From assembly GCA_019802505.1 (NCBI GenBank), contig JAFMOC010000003.1:2762001-2826000 (forward strand): 64,000 nt of DNA, written 5' to 3'. How positions within the stretch are numbered: the stretch's first letter is position 1; each line of letters begins with the position of its first letter. The stretch comes from Corydoras sp. C115. Lineage: Eukaryota; Chordata; Actinopteri; Siluriformes; Callichthyidae. The position numbers were made by a program, and so were the translations under genes. The notes under the pieces are model-generated. The model saw only the letters and a program-made list of their open reading frames with translations. It did not search any database and had not been told where the DNA came from. Shown in pieces: positions 1 to 18,689 of the stretch.

Positions 1-306
1 TGCCTCTCAGTGCTAGGGATTCCTGGTTCGAATCCCCATCTGGGTGGAGTTTCCATGTTCTCCCTGTGTCCGCGTGGGTTTCCTCCCACAGTCCAAAAAC
101 ATGGATCAAGTCAAGTGAATTCTCAAAAATTGCCCCATATAGAGTGTGTCTGTGTGAGTGAGTGTGTGCCCAGCGATGGATTGGCGCCCTGTCCTGGGTG
201 TATCTGCCCAGCACCCGAAATGTTCTCCCCTGGATGGGCATGGGGAACCCCACCGCGACCCTAATAGAGGATAAAGCGGGAGATAATTAATAAATGAATG
301 AATGAA
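1..306 (+). repeat. tRNA-headed SINE, 5' end cut by window edge
   Basis: This is the first of about 39 copies of one SINE family. The full unit is about 340 bp. It starts with GGCGGCACGGTGGCTTAG, has an A-box-like TGGCTTAGTGGTTAGC and a B-box GGTTCGAATCC, continues with a conserved body, and ends with (TGAA)n. The layout resembles the DANA/V-SINE group of fish. Here the head is missing because the window begins inside it. The family name is inferred by resemblance only. Confidence 0.85.
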
Positions 307-373
307 GATGCTATCCACTGCTGACAGACATATTTCCTATGTTATTTAATTTATAACTAATATAACTAATGAA

Positions 374-516
374 CCCAGCGATGGATTGGCGCCCTGTCCT
401 GGGTGTATCTGCCCAGCGCCCGAGACGTTCTCCCCTGGATGGGCATGGGGAACCCCACCGCAACCCTAATAGAGGATAAAGCGGGAGATTATGAATGAAT
501 GAATGAATGAATGAAT
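374..516 (+). repeat. SINE 3' fragment
   Basis: Only the 3' 40 percent is present, from CCCAGCGATGG to a (TGAA)5 tail. It lies 67 bp after the preceding copy in the same orientation, so it is 5'-truncated or the remnant of a duplication. Confidence 0.8.
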
Positions 517-840
517 AACTAATGAATGATCAAAGTAAAAGAATGTAACAACAGTTTGAAAATTGGATAAATACACTCATGGATGGGCAATTTTTAAAGA
601 GGACAGAGGGGGAATAAGGGATCTGGGCTAAAGCCCCTGATGTTTCTAAACCCTGAAAATATAGTAAACCCTGAATAGTCTGCTATGATGATGATTGTTC
701 TCAAACAAACCTATAGAATTGTTTTATATACTACACAGAAAAATAAATAACTTACCGAATACTTCCGTTTAACCCCATGATGACGTAATCAGTCAAAAAG
801 AAGCGTTAATTTTTACTTCTCTACTTTCTTTGAACTCGGA
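517..840. other. Spacer without recognised gene
   Basis: AT-rich unique-looking sequence between the SINE fragments and the GC-rich promoter-like stretch. No convincing coding exon or repeat was seen. Confidence 0.5.
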
Positions 841-950
841 ATAACTCCACCGGAGCCGCGCATGCGCGCAGGCTTAAGACGTATGACCAAAACTCAATCA
901 AGCTCACCTGATGTGGAAGAACTCATTAACCCGGGTCACGTGACCTCGTG
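841..950. promoter_or_regulatory. Promoter-like island with NRF1 and E-box palindromes
   Basis: CGCGCATGCGCG at 857-868 is a perfect palindrome containing the NRF1 core GCGCATGCGC. GGTCACGTGACC at 934-945 is a perfect palindrome of the USF/TFE type. Both sites are typical of TATA-less housekeeping promoters in vertebrates. No coding exon of a matching gene is visible to the right, so a gene leaving the window leftwards on the minus strand is one possibility. Direction and target are inference. Confidence 0.4.
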
Positions 951-2160
951 CTCCAAACAAACAGCAAAAAAGTCTGCTTTCTTTAACATGTTTATTATTT
1001 GCAACTTTTTCGGTTTTTATGTTAATTATTTTGGAATTATGAGTCTGGAAATATACAGCTGCTTTCATTTGTTTACAGGACCTCTATATCTGTGTAAAAA
1101 GGCTATGAGAGTCCGCTCCAGCATTTCACTGCTACAAGCTTGATGTCAGTGTTTCAGTTGTGAAATGTGAAAAAATATGTAATATTACAAAATTTGTTTG
1201 TATAAAGATAAACTATAATGAAAAACTAAAACTTTCTCATATCAATCTTATTAAGGTGTCAATCACCCAATTATATTTCAATCTATATATACATATTAAA
1301 GATTTTGAAATTATAAATCCATGTCATTACATTAAAATATTTTCTTAATATAAACACAAATTTATTCCAGAATAGGATTATCTATATATTTCCAAATAAG
1401 GTGAGTTTTATGGTGTGCATAAAGACTGCAAAAATCTTTCCTTCATGACAATGTGCATCAAGCAGCACATACTTATAAAATCTTTGAACATTTAGCAACT
1501 AAACTTAAGGTTTACCAAAAATCAAGATCAATAAACATCTAAATAAACAAATTTTAAATTCGATGCTACATGGCTTATAACACAAAAAAAAGTGCAAGTT
1601 CACAAAACATGGAGAATAAATTTTGTACCCATATCCTACATTATTCAAGTTGTGCTGCAGTTCCAGCATAGAATAAAAAGTAGTCTTCCATTCAGCATAT
1701 TAAAATAACCCATGTAAGCATGCATTTTTAAATTACAGAATAAGCGTTGTCACACAAAAAAAAAAACGAACAGAAACATGCTTCTGCACACGTTTATAAA
1801 TAGGAAACAAGATAATTCTGCTATTGTTCACTCCCTATACATTTCAGCCAATAAATATTTTATTTGTAACTCAAGTGCTGCAGTGTCACCTATTGGTTAA
1901 CAGTCACACGAAGTTCAGCTTTATTTTAGTGTTTTCATTGCGGCAGTACATGTCAACACGAGCCCAATAATTAAGCTACATTAAGCTTTGTTGCATTTGT
2001 TTTTTTCCCCCTTTATTAGAGGGGGAAAGTAATCTGAGCAAACCAGAGCCACAACAATGGTGTTTAAACTAGGCAGGTTTTTGTAGTTGTTACAAGCTAG
2101 TATTATAGAACATTGATGTTATTAGAGGAACAAAGTCAGACGCCCATTCATTTCAGAAGA
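951..2160. other. AT-rich spacer without recognised gene
   Basis: Long AT-rich stretch. A 93-codon open frame at 862-1143 starts in the promoter-like island but has no recognisable domain and is not called. The right edge is the 3' flank of the ZP3-type gene on the minus strand. Confidence 0.5.
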
Positions 2161-2161
2161 T

Positions 2162-2167
2162 TTTATT
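2162..2167 (-). terminator. Poly(A) signal of the minus-strand ZP3-type gene
   Basis: TTTATT on the plus strand reads AATAAA on the minus strand, about 125 bases past the stop codon at 2292. It is the first canonical hexamer I see downstream. Confidence 0.5.
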
Positions 2168-2291
2168 GCTTAAATCTTACACTCCCGCTGGATCTGACCC
2201 CAGGTGCTGTGTGCTAACGTGAGAAGCAAGTCTCATTTGTGAATTTTAACTGAAAGTGATCAAGTGTCATCAGCGCCCTCTATTGGATTCT

Positions 2292-5200
2292 TCAGTGTGG
2301 CGTCTCAGGAGGCGGTAGAGTACCTGCAATTAAGTAGAAAAAGCAAAATTGCTAGACCTCTTTATTTAAATGTATTGCAAAAAAATACACTTAGAAATGG
2401 AGTTCTAGATTTTTGACCAAGAAATTATTAAAGGCGTTCATCTACGTGGTTCACACACCTTTAGACATTCATCATATCGCTGGAACGATCAAGACATTTA
2501 CATTTGGTCATTTATTGGACACTTTGGTCCAAAGTGACTTACAAGGTGAGCACAGGGTTAATCACAACATCCCTGGAACAATGAGGGTTAAGGGTCTTGC
2601 TCAAGGACCCACACTGGTAACTTCAGTGGACCTGGGATTTGAACCCCCAACCTTCAGATTGGCAGCCCAACACCCTAACCACTGAGCTACCACATCAAGA
2701 AACTCTACATTAATGCACTGTAGACTGATTTGTACTTCATGACCAAAATACAGTGTATAGCATACCATTCTGGTAGAGTGAAAATAAAATTAATAAAATA
2801 AAAACCTCCTACCTGGGTCAACAGTTGGTTGTAGAGAGTGAAGCAGTATACTGGCAAGTTTTATTTCTGGTGTGGTTACTTCTGCTGGTTCTTCAAGCTC
2901 TAAGGAACCAGTGTCAGAATTCTTACATTTGAGAGAAACATGTGCATGCAATGAAATGAGAATAGAACTTTACCTGCAGAAATTTGGTTTTTCCATTTGT
3001 CCTCATTTAGCTCAGTTTCTGCTTTAATTTCCAGGTCTGATTCTGTTGAACACATCGCCCAGAATTTATTACCAAGCTCTAGATTTCATAGTGTGTAAAC
3101 TGTAAGTAGCATTACCATCATCCTGGTAGTCAAACACTGTGGGGGATCCAGTTAAAGGTTTGTGAGATAAATTAACGCCCATCACTACAGAGGGTGACAC
3201 ACCCTTTCTATTACTTGTTGCGACTAGAGACAGTGGGCCAATGCTTGCTTCCTGTTGCACACCTGCAAATATGCAACCAGACTGCTTCAGAATAATAATT
3301 CAAAGGGTTTGCAGCATATGATGTCCGCACAGTTTCTGTTCATGCAATAATTGACACCGTCAAGATATTGCATGAAATTATCTACCTTCCAAACTGTTTT
3401 CCCCCTGTGAACCTTTTCTCCAGGTGGATTCAGTTGTAGCAGGTTGTATAAATTCCTCTTCAGGAGCAGAGTCCATCTGAACATCAAATCCCTCAAACTT
3501 AATTGATTTAGCAGGATTTGGGTCTAGTAAGTATGGTGAGGAACCAAAGCTCTGAGAAGGTTTTGCAAACTCATCTTTGCCCTGACACACTTCACACATT
3601 CTGTCATCCCCATCAGCAGACCTCCACCTAACAGATGCAAATATACACAATCCAGTAAGAGTTCAGTCAAATGGTAAAAATAAAAATATATTCAGACAAA
3701 ATAAAATTTTACTTGTTATAAACGAAGGAACAGGCTCTGTTATGGGAATTAATGCTGAAAGACTTCGAGGGACTTAGGACTTCAGCTCGCAGCACACAAC
3801 TGATTAAGATCTACATTTAAAGAAATAAATAAAAAGAATCATATTATTAAGATTAATGATGTTTTCAGCAGTATTGCGTATGAGGATAACAGCAATAAAG
3901 TATATAACACAATCTAATGCAACTTCAGTTTCAAATTACACAACACGGCATCTGCCTTTATGAATACATTACAGAAATGTATCACATGGCTGTGCATAGG
4001 TTTACAGTTGGACATTTAGCAGACACTTTTATCCAAAGCGACTTACAAGGTGAACATGGGGTTATCACATCCTTGGGGCAATGAGGTTTAAGGGCCTTGC
4101 TCAAGGACCCACACTAGTAACTGCAGTGGACCTGGGATTTGAACCACCAACCTTCAGATTGATAGCCCAACACCATAACCACTGAGCCATCACTCCCTAT
4201 AAATGGTGAACCAGCAATTAACCACTTAGTCAGCATTATTCTATAAACATTTCTTTGAAATTAACATTACACAGCTCCAACCCACAAGTTCAGCTTATTT
4301 TTAACTGCACAATCACCTTTACATTCATCCCAATCTCTACAACCCAAGTCTAACACTAATGAAGATTGACCAAATGCAGTGCAACATGCTGTGGGGTGTA
4401 AGGAAGCAGAACAAGGTTTAAAATAATAATAATAATAAATTAAAAATACCTGAGAGCTGTCAATCTGGTGAAAAACAAATGCATCCAGCTGCAGTTGTAG
4501 TTTATTAGAGTGCATTCTGGTCAAGAAATGAGAGCGTGAGCCTGGGAGTAGTCCGTCTATAAAACACCTGCACAGGTATAAAATATTTTAGGTGACTTAA
4601 GCTAGACATTTCATGGTTAAAATTTGGAAGAAATCCTATTACACTTCTTTCCATATTTTTATTTGAGAGCCAATTCAGCTGCATAGGCTATATATTTATG
4701 TCTAATACAGTTGTTTTTCTTAGTCATTCATGTTTTTATGAATCAGTGGTATTGTTTTGGTGACATTCCACAGCAGATTCCTTCACTTGGTACACCACAG
4801 GCAAAGTTTATAAATGGTTAAATAACACTTATGGATTTGGACCCTTACCCATTCTCTATAAACTTGTAACTGGGAGCTGAAGCTACAGGTGTTGTAGCCA
4901 CACAACTGTCTACAAACACATGCACATCAATCTGTGGCATCAACACTGCTGCCTCCATTTTAATGACCTCTCCCAGGTAGAAGACACTCGAGTCTCTCTC
5001 TGCCTGCCAATCACCTGAAACAACAATAGGATAGAGGAGCAACACAAGTGTAACTGAATTTTTCATGTGCAGTAAAAATAATGGTTAGGGTTTTATGTTT
5101 CCTAAAAACCAACATGGAATTATGCCAAGCTATTGTTTATTAGCTTTATCCACACTTTCATTAAAGTAGAACACATGACCGAAAATGACAATTGAAGTCA

Positions 5201-7111
5201 GCAGGCCATCAGAGGAAAATATCTAAAGGTGTATGATGGAGGGGTTAGTAAATGAAAATCCTGAAAACATGTCACTTGACCAGTACAAGGAGTTAAATCC
5301 TCCCCAAAATAAGCAAGCCCACATAAAATTAGCACTCACTGTTCATAAGATGGAGTGTAAGCTGAAGTGTCTGTTTGAAAGACTTCAGACTTTGGTGAGG
5401 AAGCCATGTTGGTACCACTGGATCACCTTTAACACCAAATCTCCTTAAAAATAAAAACAGTAACACAAAAGCGCATGGTTTTAATTTTTCACCCCCTTGA
5501 TCTACAACATTGATCCTGTCAGTCATGGGCTTGTGGTTAAGGAACCAGCCTTGTGACCTGAAGGTCTCCAGTTCGATTGCTGGTCCCACCAGATACTATG
5601 GCCGAAGTGCCCTGGGGCAAGGCACCTGACCCCAATTGCTTCCCAGGTGCCATATTCTGGGCTGCCCACTGCACCAAGCACATGTGCTCACTTCACCAGT
5701 GTATCCATGTGTTTCACTGCACAGATTAAAGGTGCAGTTTAACAGGGTTAAATGTGGAGGTCAAATTCTTCTGTGTGCAAAATAAACCACCATCACCAAC
5801 ATCTGCTAAGCATATAACCAGTGCCCATTCATGTTAATGCCCAGAAACCAGTCCTACACAAAGTGATTACTTAGCCTGTGTAGATGTGTAGTATTTGCAA
5901 GACTGTGGTCCTAAAACTTGTCAGTTGTTAAAAGTTAAATTCTCATATGATCTACGTTTCACACATTTGAATGCACACTTTACGCTCTTAAGTACCAACT
6001 CACCACACAAAAAGTGAAGGTTAAGTATATACACAACCCTTGACTCATTTAGCCAAAAGTCCATGTGCTCTGTAATGCTGTACATTACCTGGCATAGTGA
6101 CATTCCACAGGTACAGTTACCTCCTCCAGTCTAACCAGTCCATGAGAAGAAGGAGCAGGTGAATAAATAAGAAGATTCTTGTAGACCAGAGCTTCATCTG
6201 TCAACTAGAGACAAAGTAACGCAATAAATTGTAACTTTGCAGTAAATCTCATTTATAAATTAAAATGGCCTGAGATTAATTGATAAACCCACAGACAGCC
6301 CTGTTCTCTTAGTGGTCTCCTACCTCCTAAATCAGCAAGTTACCCCACATACACACCTTTTTTTTCAGGCAACACCTTCCCTCATCCTCAAAAACAGCGC
6401 TGGATTTCATTGTACAAAATAAGCTGCTTACTTTATAAGGTACATTTTAATTAACAATCATTGCTGAAAATGTTAAAATGACTCCTTCATAACCACCACA
6501 ATCAAAAGCACACAACTAAAAATTCACATAAAATGTAATTAGATGCAACAGTTGTAGATTTTTTTTTTTTTTTAAAAAAGGGAGCAGAAGTTGTCAAATT
6601 AAATAATATAGATTACTACCTGGTATTGAGTTCCACAGTCAGTAAGAGAAATATTAAAGACGAAGAGATCAGGAGTGAATGAAGTAACACCACAGAGTCC
6701 ACTGGAATCCTGTGATCCCAGTCGGAGATCTTCAGGGTTTACAGGAATCCCCAAATGAAACAAGTCTGCATGAACCTGAACTTGCATGGTAGAAGGAAAA
6801 CAGGTGACAGTGACAGAACGGATCTGCTTCTGGGGTTGAATAAACGTGTTTTTCAAGGGCACAGATGCACGTGGTGGTACAAACTGGTTTTCATATTGCG
6901 TCTGTGCAGCTACTGGACCACCTAATGGAACCTGTAAAGCTTCTTTGAGTCCATGTGTGGGTAAAAGTGCACGTTCAGGTATAACTCCAGCTTGTCTTGG
7001 TATCGGTACAAGTGCAGGTAACTTCATATTAGAGAAATTTCCCTGATCAAACCCTACACTCAATTTTACTTTAAACACCGCAACCAACAGCAGCAACATG
7101 AAAACCCTCAT
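2292..7111 (-). CDS. Zona pellucida sperm-binding protein 3-like egg-coat glycoprotein
   Basis: Structural protein of the egg envelope; ZP3 relatives polymerise through a ZP-N/ZP-C module outside the oocyte. Coding exons on the complement: 6620-7111, 6089-6204, 5340-5443, 4849-5014, 4450-4567, 3713-3810, 3386-3627, 3116-3262, 2974-3042, 2813-2899, 2292-2323 (1671 nt, 556 aa). All boundaries are GT-AG and phases agree. Exon 1 encodes a signal peptide (MRVFMLLLLVAVF) and ZP-N from about VTCFPSTMQVQV to SLTDCGTQYQ. Exons 2-6 carry ZP-C, including the VFVDSCVAT and NRACSF motifs. Exon 7 has WRSADG and CEVC, but no RxKR furin site follows. A hydrophobic patch (SIGPLSLV) is in exon 8, then an acidic tail over three extra exons. 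No transmembrane anchor is seen. The exon 10 acceptor at 2899 is the least certain boundary. The ZP3 family is clear; the exact paralogue is not. Confidence 0.88.
2493..2693 (-). repeat. Second tRNA-derived SINE family, copy in ZP gene intron
   Basis: On the minus strand it begins with a tRNA-like head (GTGGTAGCTCAGTGGTTAGG, B-box GGTTCAAATCC type). It ends with the tail that reads ATTTGGTCATTTATTGGACAC on the plus strand. Relatives lie at 4011-4193, 59133-59340 and 28366-28560. It sits in the last intron of the ZP3-type gene. Confidence 0.75.
4011..4193 (-). repeat. Second-family SINE copy
   Basis: Same family and orientation as 2493-2693, in the intron between ZP exons 5 and 6. Its tail, GACATTTAGCAGACAC followed by TTTTATCCAAAGCGAC, matches the LINE tail seen at 32403-32458. 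Confidence 0.75.
5523..5816 (+). repeat. Diverged tRNA-derived SINE
   Basis: A tRNA-like head (GGCTTGTGGTTAAGGAACC, B-box-like AGTTCGATTGC) is followed by a GGGGCAAGGCACCTGACC body and a degraded ACATCTGCTAAGCATATAA tail. It lies in ZP gene intron 2, between exons 2 and 3. It is older than the DANA-like copies, judging by decay. Confidence 0.55.
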
Positions 7112-7854
7112 GACTGTATAACATTCAAAAGCAAAGTTACAACTCAGAATCTCTACCAGTCCTCTGTACTGCAGCTGAACTAAAGAGCTGCCTTCTACAG
7201 CTTTTAAGCACAGTAAGCCTTTCTTCCTAATTGTTTAATTATTCCCACCTGTGGTGAACCTGTGGTTCATTTACACGGCAGCTTCAAACTTATAACAGTT
7301 GTTTTAAAACTTAACCAAAACTGCGATATCAACTTTATTTACTTTATTGTATTTTAGCTTTATTTACTTAAAAATGCAGTAAAACACCATTTGATTTAAT
7401 AAAATTCTAGCAATGACCCTAATTATCAGCAAAGGTAACTTGTCTACATATAATTAAGGTTAATTAGGCCCATTTAACGCAACTATTAATGTATTCAACA
7501 TGTGTTACTTCCAAATATATTTAGTCAGTTTTTTCAATGAATATAATTTTCTACTCATCATTTCAAATATTGTTTATATAAATCAGATTTAATTCTGTAG
7601 TTGAGATATACATTTAATTTAGTGCAAAGCCTAATGGCAAAGTAATGGTTGTACTTGGGACATGTAATGTTTAATGTAATTTATATTTAAACACATAAAA
7701 TTCCCAAAGTAAAATCCATGTCAGTTTTTAATATTTTACAGAAGGTCAGCAACATTTAAACAAGCATTTGTTGCACCTTGTGCAAGGATAAATTTAATCA
7801 CGTGGTTTAATTAAACCATCTTTAATTAGAGTGATTGAAAAGCATTTTTTATTT
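7112..7854. other. 5' flank of the ZP3-type gene
   Basis: Divergent spacer upstream of the minus-strand ZP gene. A TATA-like CTTAAAA (minus strand, near 7202-7208) lies about 90 bases before the start codon and could position an oocyte promoter; this is inference. The rest is AT-rich without recognised genes. Confidence 0.4.
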
Positions 7855-7958
7855 AATTCTACAGTGTGGCTGGTTTTCACCAAAACTTCTGACTTGTGTT
7901 GTTCTCATTTGTATGTCGCTTTGGATAAAAGCATCTGCTAAATGACTAAATGTAAATT
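7855..7958 (+). repeat. LINE 3' tail fragment, split by a SINE
   Basis: Starts near TCTACAGTGTGGCTGG and ends with GTCGCTTTGGATAAAAGCAT followed by CTGCTAAATG and (AAATGT)n. It matches the tail of the larger LINE fragment at 32038-32458. The tail resumes after the SINE at 8300-8322, so the SINE landed in the LINE tail. Confidence 0.65.
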
Positions 7959-8299
7959 AATTCATTATCTCCCGCTTTATCCTCTATTAGGGTCACGGTG
8001 GGGTTCCCCATACCCATCCAGCGGAGAACGTTTCGGGCGCTGGGCAGACACACCCAGGACAGGGTGCCAATCCATCGCTGTGCACACACTCACTCACACA
8101 GACACACTCTATATGGGGCAATTTGGAGAACTCAATTGGCTTGATCCATGTTTTTGGACTGTGGGAGGAAACCGGAGAACCCGGAGGAGACCCACGCAGA
8201 CACGGGGAGAACATGGAAACTCCACCCAGATGGGGATTCAAACCTGGAATCCCTAGTGCTGAGAGGCGAACGTGCTAACCACTAAGCCACCGTGCTGCC
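7959..8299 (-). repeat. DANA-like SINE, full length
   Basis: Reverse-oriented copy from the (TGAA)n end to CCACCGTGCTGCC. It is inserted in the TGTAAAT-rich LINE tail, whose repeats lie on both sides. Confidence 0.85.
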
Positions 8300-8322
8300 T
8301 ATATGTAAATGTAAATGTAAAT

Positions 8323-9852
8323 TTAATACTGAACTCCAAACAGCTGCAGTACCTGCAACGTTTGTGTAGCATTTTAAACTTTAAATTGTATTGTTAGTAC
8401 AATAAAAAAATAAATAACACAACAGACGTGTTTAAAGCTGATTTATAATTTAAATTAAATTAAATTTATAATTGGCAGTTCAAAAACAGAATTTACAACG
8501 CAATAAAATTCTCCATTTTTTTAACATTTAAAAATTTGAGACGAGATTTAAACCGCCAAACGAGTATTGCCGTTAGACATTACCAGTTGCTCTAAGAATG
8601 TGTGTGCCAGGACTGTTAATAGATAAACGCGAACCCTTTCACTGTCTTGGAAGGTTTATATAAACACCTATGCAAAGCAATTCCGAGCAGCTCGCTCCCA
8701 AAATTTTTAAAATCTATGTTTTAAAATTTATGTTTTATTTGATAAATCGGATATTTCTGTGTTAACATAATGTGTATTTCAGGTTTTCTACAACTATCGA
8801 GTAATGGATGTATATGAACTGTAAGGATCTTTAGCGCAAAATCAACATGGCGGATTTTCAGAAAATAGGGTTGGAGCTCTGAGGCACAAAAATATGTTTG
8901 TATGCAGAGGATTGTAGAGTAAGAAATAATTATTTGTAGAAATAAAAGCGCTTAAACAGAAAGAGGGTCCTTAATTTCATGTATAGAGATTTTTTATCAA
9001 GTTTTAACAGCGAACTGTGAGGAAAAAAAGGTGTGAGACAAAAAAGGTAAGAACTGAATGAACACAAAACCTCAGGTTTCAGAAAGCAAGAGTTTAATAT
9101 AAATAACATGCACACATATCAAATAGTTATAGCAATATAATGTTTTGCGTTTGTGGAAAATGCTCTGTGTTGTGCTTAACGTGTTGATGTTTTAGGGAAG
9201 TTGTGAAAAATGCGAATGCATGTAATTGTTAAGTCTGAGAATAAAAGTGAACAAGGGAGCAAACCTACACTCTTTAAAGATTAAAGATTAAAGTCAGGAT
9301 TGCGATCAATAAGTTTAGCTGTTTAAATCACTAGTGACGCGATTTCAATCTGTGACGTCACGGTTCCCGCCTGACTTCATGTAAATAAAACATGAAATGA
9401 TAGGTATTTCATTAAACAAATTGTCAACGTAAGGTTTAATTGTAGCTTAAGGGAATTAAGTGTGTCATGTAAATACGTAATAATTATTAATTTGGTGTAC
9501 AAAGTTGTTGAATAATTGAAAAATGGTTTCTCAGTTTTTAAACTGATTATACATAAAATACATATTATACTTACTTTGTTTTTTTAAAACATAATTATAA
9601 TTGTTTTGTCATGTACTACTCAAATGTGTTTTATATCATTATATGTGTAAAGTTTTCTTCTAGTACATTTTTTTTGTTTATTAGTCCAATTAAAAGTGGT
9701 TTACCCCTACTGGAAATCAGCTGTAAATGTAAAACCCTGTTAATTATTAACACATTTAATGTATAATGTACATGTAAATTTCTACAATTTCATTTAACAT
9801 TATTCATGTTTGTGGTTGTAGTGTGTGTATATGTGTACGGGAGGGAGGGAGA
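8323..9852. promoter_or_regulatory. taf6 upstream region with CRE
   Basis: A spacer between the back-to-back ZP3-type gene and taf6. TGACGTCA at 9353-9360 is a perfect CRE/ATF palindrome inside a short GC-richer patch (9335-9380) about 500 bases before the taf6 start codon. A non-coding first exon is likely but could not be placed. GTTTATATAAAC at 8654-8665 is a palindromic TATA-like site of unknown target. Confidence 0.4.
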
Positions 9853-9853
9853 G

Positions 9854-16453
<6,600 letters not shown>

Positions 16454-16514
16454 ACTCACATTTAAACAGTGTGGAAGTGTACAAGCTCAGTAACGATGAT
16501 GTGTAGTGTTTAAG

Positions 16515-16520
16515 AATAAA
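16515..16520 (+). terminator. taf6: taf6 poly(A) signal
   Basis: AATAAA 62 bases after the taf6 stop codon; the first canonical hexamer downstream. Confidence 0.7.
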
Positions 16521-16813
16521 AATTTCATTAAAATTTCTGTTTTTATATTCTGTAATAAATTTGGATTTTTAAACAATTTCCCCCCGCCATACTGTGATCA
16601 AATTAATCATTTAAAATGGTTCTTGAAATTTTCTGTCGAATTTTTTTTTTTTTATATATTTGCAAATGAATATGAACTAAAACATTATCAGAAACAGTTA
16701 CAACCAGACTGAAAAAAATGTTACAATTGGACTTTCGTCAACTGGAGAAAATGATCCAATATTACAAATGAAGACATCAAATATTGGAAGAAATACAGTT
16801 TTATACACTTTAT

Positions 16814-17120
16814 TCATTCATTCATTATTTTCCGCTTTATCCTATATTAGGGTCGTGGTGGGGTTCCCCATGCCCATCCAGGGGAGAACATCTCAGGCAT
16901 TGGGCAGATACACCCAGGACAGGGCGCCAATCCATCGCAGGGCACACAGACACACTCTATATGGGGCAATTTTGAGAATTCAATTGGCTTGATCCATGTT
17001 TTTGGACTGTGGGAGGAAACCCACGCAGACACGGGGAGAACATGGAAACTCCACCCAGATGGGGATTCGAACCGGGAATCCCTAGCACTGAGAGGCGAAC
17101 GTGCTAACCACTAAGCCACC
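16814..17120 (-). repeat. DANA-like SINE with 12-bp target duplication
   Basis: Reverse copy flanked by TATACACTTTAT at 802-813 and 121-132 of the respective kilobases (16802-16813 and 17121-17132). It lacks the HGV-like middle block between the two CCGGAG motifs and the last head bases. Confidence 0.85.
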
Positions 17121-17167
17121 TATACACTTTATACAAACTTAAAATACATTCATTAGTATACTATCGT

Positions 17168-17478
17168 TGGTTCGCATGTCTGCATATCAGCTCTGGGGAT
17201 CTGGGTTCGAATCCCGATTTGGATGCAGATTCCATGTGCTCCTTGTGTCCACATTGGTTTCCTCCTGATACTCCGGTTTTCTCCCACAGTCCAAAAACAT
17301 GGATTCAGAGTATATTGCTCTACATTGCCGCTATATAGTGTGTGTCTGAGTGTGTACCCAGTGTTAGATTGGTGCCCTGTCCTGTGTGTATCTGCCCAGC
17401 GCCCAAAAGGCTAACCACTGGATGTGTATGGAGAGCCCCCCTGTGACTAAAGAAAAGGATTAAGAGGAAGATAATGGA
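17168..17478 (+). repeat. Old, diverged DANA-like SINE
   Basis: Recognisable from GGGTTCGAATCCC through CACAGTCCAAAAACATGG to GAGGAAGATAATGGA, with many substitutions. A younger copy has inserted into its tail. Confidence 0.75.
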
Positions 17479-17482
17479 AGGA

Positions 17483-17807
17483 GGCGGCACGGTGGCTTCT
17501 CAGCGCTAGGGATTCCCGGTTCGAATCCCCATCTGGGTGGAGTTTCCATGTTCTCCCCGTGTCTGCGTGGGTTTCCTCCGGGTTCTCCGGTTTCCTCCCA
17601 CAGTCCAAAAACATGGATCAAGTCAATTGAATTCTCCAAATTGCCCCATATAGAGTGTGTCTGTCTGAGTGAGTGTGTGCCCAGCGATGGATTGGCACCC
17701 TGTCCTGGGTCTATCTGCCCAGCGCCCGAGATGTTCTCCCTGGATGGGCATGGGGAACCCCACCGCGACCCTAATAGAGGATAAAGCGGGAGATAATGAA
17801 TGAATGA
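17483..17807 (+). repeat. DANA-like SINE nested in tail of an older copy
   Basis: Flanked by ATAATGGAAGGA at 17471-17482 and 17808-17819. The first duplicate is the end of the older SINE, so this is a SINE-into-SINE insertion. The head lacks the GTGGTTAGC segment. Confidence 0.85.
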
Positions 17808-18022
17808 ATAATGGAAGGATTTTCATCCTCATTCTCATCCTAAGGGTTTATATGCTATTACTATTGCAACTAACAATTACTGTATGTAATATTAAGTGAA
17901 TTGGCGATTGTTTCCCTGATTGCAGTCAGAACCATTGCTATTTAGTACAATAAAAACATTCATTTTAAATTCAAATGACACAGCAAACTCAGTCTAAACA
18001 AACGCTCTTTCTCTTTCAGTAT

Positions 18023-18284
<262 letters not shown>

Positions 18285-18689
18285 GTGAGTAAATCTTCTT
18301 ATCGTTCCGGAAGTGACAACGTTTCTGTTCCATATGATAATAAACATCGATCCCTCGCGTGCTGTTTGTTTGTTAGTTTGCTGTTGAATCTCTTCTGTTA
18401 AGTTAAGGCCTGCTGACTTCGTTTTTAATGACTGTTTTAGTTTGTTATCATTGTAATGTAATGTGTAGAGTTAAAACCACACGCAACCAACTTTGCATGT
18501 CGCATTTACCTTCTCTCGCTGTTTCTATTCCTTTGATTTCTTTAACCTGTGCGTTTGTAAAATTGTATTGCGCAAATGAAAATGTCTGATCCGGTAATCT
18601 AATCCGTGTGACTTCACCGCTGACTAAATTCATAGTTAAATACGCCTAACCGTTAATCATTATACTGAAATATAGTTTATTTCTACATT

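Noticed and set aside
862..1143. 93-codon open frame beginning in the promoter-like island
   Set aside because: No signal, domain or splice support; composition is non-coding beyond the first 40 codons.
5233..5448. 71-codon plus-strand frame MMEGLVNENPENMSLDQ
   Set aside because: It overlaps ZP exon 3 on the opposite strand, and the minus-strand reading has proper splice sites and ZP homology.
9806..9853. Upstream in-frame ATG extending TAF6 by 16 residues
   Set aside because: The extra residues (MFVVVVCVYVYGREGE) look like translated TG-rich non-coding sequence, and MAEE is the conserved start.
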